NCBI GenBank assembly: GCA_002309075.1
Contig: DBWP01000015.1
Location: forward strand, 1-64,000
Direction of reading: 5' to 3'
Length of the DNA stretch: 64,000 nt
From: Candidatus Saccharibacteria bacterium UBA1235
GTDB taxonomy: Bacteria > Patescibacteriota > Saccharimonadia > Saccharimonadales > Saccharimonadaceae
The number at the start of each line of letters is the position of its first letter. Positions within the stretch are counted from its first letter, which is position 1. Of the stretch, positions 61,925 to 64,000 are shown piece by piece. A program made the translations under genes and the position numbers. The notes beneath the pieces are model-generated. The model was given only the letters and a program-made list of their open reading frames with translations, made no database searches and had not been told where the DNA came from.

Positions 61925-62726
61925 TTAAACCCCCACTGGCTAATTCTTTAATATTATTAGCATTCATGACAATAATATTTAACATTTGATTCGATTGCGT
62001 TTCTTCAAGATATTCTAACCAAGAATTTTTTTCCTGAATCTCGTTAATTTGTTCCGAATCTAAATCTTCTAAACAGCCATAATCAACCTCATTATCGATT
62101 ATACAACCAGCACCTTTAACACTTTCATAAAACGTCTTATCGGATTCATATAAATCGTCTATCGTTGACTTAAAGTTCATCGTCGTGTCGTCTTCGCTTA
62201 CATCAAACGGGTAGCCATAGACAGATAATAATCCGTCCAAATTTCCGTTTTCAAAATAATATTCATAATCGGCATCCGTAAAACTAAGGGTCGTCGCTGC
62301 AAAATAATACGAAATCATCGTTTTAGAGTCATCAACTAAATACGCTAAATCCTCATTCGCTCCTTCTCTAATTTTGTTCAAAATCCCAATAAGCTCGTTA
62401 TAATAACTCACATTCTTCTCGTCTAACACGCTATAATATCGCGGGATCGTATAAATATTTGCCGATTCGCTACTAGAAACCGTATCGAGCGTTAATTCTC
62501 CATTAAAATCTGCGTCTGATTTTTCCCCCGTCGAAAGTAAATTCAAATATTCATTCGTATATTTTTTAATACTTCCACCTTTTTTATTCCCCATCACAAT
62601 TATTAAGGCCACAAGGCTCACTATTGCAATCGCAATAAAAATCCCAGCCAACCAAAAAGCCCACCTCCTTGGTTTTTTCGTCTCATTCGTTAGAATTACA
62701 TAGGAATTATCAACAGACGAATCCAT
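61917..62726 (-). CDS. Membrane-anchored protein coupled to the VirB6-like gene
   Basis: The 269-residue protein has a cytoplasmic N-terminus (NETKKPRRWAF), one helix (about 22-45), and an acidic helical outer domain (YTNEYLNLLSTGEKSDADF, LGILNKIREGANEDLAYLVDD-type segments) with two cysteines (AGCIIDNEVDYGCLED). Function unknown. The overlap with the VirB6-like gene suggests a joint role at the same membrane complex. TATAAT is six bases before the ATG. Confidence 0.65.
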   Translation of the reverse strand: MDSSVDNSYVILTNETKKPRRWAFWLAGIFIAIAIVSLVALIIVMGNKKGGSIKKYTNEYLNLLSTGEKSDADFNGELTLDTVSSSESANIYTIPRYYSVLDEKNVSYYNELIGILNKIREGANEDLAYLVDDSKTMISYYFAATTLSFTDADYEYYFENGNLDGLLSVYGYPFDVSEDDTTMNFKSTIDDLYESDKTFYESVKGAGCIIDNEVDYGCLEDLDSEQINEIQEKNSWLEYLEETQSNQMLNIIVMNANNIKELASGGLNE

Positions 62727-62772
62727 GTTCTTATTATACCATAACCTTTTTGTTTTATGTTAAAAACCACGA

Positions 62773-62806
62773 AAAAATCCCCCCGATAAAACACCGAGGG
62801 GATTTT
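62773..62806 (-). terminator. Rho-independent terminator
   Basis: AAATCCCC/GGGGATTT arms with T4 on the minus side lie after the surface protein gene and before the 269-residue membrane protein gene. Confidence 0.7.
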
Positions 62807-62849
62807 CCCTTTAACCACCCAATACGTTAAGAAACGTAAAGCGGTCAAA

Positions 62850-64000
62850 TTACATTAACTTTTTGCGGCTAGCAATGAAATAACCAAGCGCAGTAGTTAC
62901 AGCACCAGCACCAAGTGCAGCACCAGCAACTTCAGTCGCACCGGTTTCAACGATCTTCGCAGGGCAAGCTGCATCATTGCGGTTTACCATGACAGAAGCA
63001 TCGTCTTTATAAACGCTCGAGTTAACTGTAGCAGAAGCCCAGTTCACGAGTTGGTTAGAACCACAAGCGAGGTTCTTATTTACAACTTTAGCAGTAAAGC
63101 GTACGTATGCATTACCACGAGCAGCGTAGCTACCGATGTTAATACCGTTAGTTGTAACAGTATCTTCAACGACTTTCACACCGTTCTGGTAGTTAGAGTT
63201 GTAAAGCATCGTTGAGCCCTTGACATATTCCATATTAGTAGGAAGAATGTCACGGATCATAACGTTGTTAACTTGTTCGTCAGCTAAGTTTTTGTACTCG
63301 ATTTGGTATTCAACCTCATCACCAACCTTAGCGTTGACAGATTCTTTCCAGTCTTTCGTACCTTTGATACGGACTGTCTTCGAAAGCTTAGAAGTTTTCG
63401 AAGTAGCGTGAACTTTAACGTCAATCGTTACTTGGCCATCATATTCATAACAACCAGGAACTTTGCCGTCTAAAGATTCATAACCCAAAGTTGCGCCAGT
63501 AGTAACCACATTATCAGAGATTGCAACTGTACCCATCTTTACGTTAGTATATTTAGCTGAACCTTCAACATATTCGAGGAAGAAGGTGTCAGAAGATGTT
63601 AACTTAACTTCATCCCAAATCCGGTTAGGAGTTGCGTTAGAAGAATTAAGATAACCGATTACAGAGTGTTCCTTAGCAATCGTAGTAGGAAGCGAGAAGC
63701 TTGCCGAAACGTTTTCAGCTACACCAGCAGTGCCTTTCGGGCTGTTGTTGTGAACATAAAGACGAATCGTATAAGTTTCGCCATCTTTTACAGCGATAGT
63801 GTCAGCATTCCAAGTTTTTGCGTTGGAATTTTTGACTCTTGCGCCAACGAAGTTGCGCTCATCGCCAATTTTACCGTTAGTAATAGAGTTAAAAGTAATG
63901 GTATCCCCAAGCGCACCAGCATTAACTTGCTCGAGCGTATAGGTTGACCGACCATTCGCGGAGTCGCCCCAAGCGAAAACATTCGCTGGAACCATAGAAA
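62850..64000 (-). CDS. Cell-surface protein with Ig-like repeats, 5' end beyond window
   Basis: The visible 381+ residues start inside what looks like a signal peptide (VPANVFAWGDS) and the frame stays open to the window edge, so the true start lies outside. Two beta-sandwich regions follow (YTIRLYVHNNSPKGTAGVAE and the DUF11-like KVGDEVEYQIEYKNLADEQV, RDILPTNMEYVKGST). The C-terminus, VETGATEVAGAALGAGAVTT with a helix and ASRKKLM, has the layout of a sortase or anchor signal (ETG in place of LPXTG). Probably an abundant surface protein. Codons are smooth and GC-balanced compared with its neighbours. Confidence 0.8.
   Translation of the reverse strand, partial: SMVPANVFAWGDSANGRSTYTLEQVNAGALGDTITFNSITNGKIGDERNFVGARVKNSNAKTWNADTIAVKDGETYTIRLYVHNNSPKGTAGVAENVSASFSLPTTIAKEHSVIGYLNSSNATPNRIWDEVKLTSSDTFFLEYVEGSAKYTNVKMGTVAISDNVVTTGATLGYESLDGKVPGCYEYDGQVTIDVKVHATSKTSKLSKTVRIKGTKDWKESVNAKVGDEVEYQIEYKNLADEQVNNVMIRDILPTNMEYVKGSTMLYNSNYQNGVKVVEDTVTTNGINIGSYAARGNAYVRFTAKVVNKNLACGSNQLVNWASATVNSSVYKDDASVMVNRNDAACPAKIVETGATEVAGAALGAGAVTTALGYFIASRKKLM

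Noticed and set aside
1..64000. Recoded TGA (glycine code 25)
   Set aside because: TGA ends iscU, murB and the 170-residue gene at normal lengths, and Trp is encoded by TGG throughout.
1..64000. CRISPR array, transposase or prophage
   Set aside because: No regularly spaced direct repeats, transposase motifs, integrase or phage structural genes were seen on either strand.

Overview
The window reads as a chromosomal segment of a Patescibacteria (CPR) genome, most probably Candidatus Saccharibacteria (TM7). This is inferred from gene content, since no rRNA is present. The pointers are: a complete arginine deiminase module (argF, arcA, a YfcC/ArcD-type carrier and arcC) beside a short phosphoglucose isomerase; an N-terminal-only TsaB; a VirB6/TrbL-like membrane protein; FISUMP-domain surface proteins; and dense, often overlapping genes. 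TGA is used as a stop (iscU, murB and the 170-residue gene at 44556), so the code is standard. This argues against Gracilibacteria and Absconditabacteria, which read TGA as glycine. No biosynthetic operons for amino acids or nucleotides are seen, in keeping with a reduced, host-dependent cell.

Layout. 1-7.3 kb: surface and envelope genes (a secreted two-cysteine protein, a DUF916-like protein, a rhodanese/thioredoxin-fold protein, a secreted HNH nuclease, a membrane protein with a lysine-rich tail, and a FISUMP protein whose signal peptide is broken by a G10 tract). 7.3-14 kb: housekeeping (ychF, rplS, an RNase HII-UPF0102 fusion, radA-ruvC-ruvA). 14-19.4 kb: a large cysteine-rich surface protein with its membrane partner, then an RCC1/SLH protein that looks acquired. 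19.4-30 kb: a MurC-type ligase, tsaE, tsaB, a fibro-slime protein, clpP, clpC with a CIRCE operator, an AMP-binding ligase, galU and gpmI. 29.7-36 kb: the ADI module, pgi and tRNA-Leu. 36-48.8 kb: iscU/nifS, a second FISUMP protein, an M1 aminopeptidase, ftsH, two tRNA-Pro genes, small membrane proteins and lepA. 48.8-57.7 kb: pnp, a small alarmone synthetase, rpsO, truB, a PRC-barrel protein, recX, a Nudix hydrolase, recA, murB and folD. 57.7 kb to the end: a Bacillota-like lipoprotein, a VirB6-like protein with a partner, and a surface protein cut by the window edge. No stretch longer than 300 bases lacks a gene.

How it works together. The ADI genes would let the cell take in arginine, release ornithine and make ATP through carbamate kinase. 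Several secreted proteins (HNH nuclease, FISUMP, fibro-slime, DUF916, SLH/RCC1) fit an organism living on another cell's surface. Recombination genes (recA, recX, radA, ruvA, ruvC) are in two groups.

Three patterns stand out. First, three conserved proteins (LepA, RecX, MurB) carry in-frame palindromic insertions that share a GC-rich core but have different outer arms in each gene, resembling Rickettsia palindromic elements. Second, a run of ten G in the signal peptide of one FISUMP protein looks like a phase-variation switch in the OFF state. Third, about twenty genes have a TATAAT-type -10 box exactly 6-7 bases before the ATG with no ribosome binding site. They are probably leaderless, including the divergent murC/tsaE pair that shares a 14-base gap.
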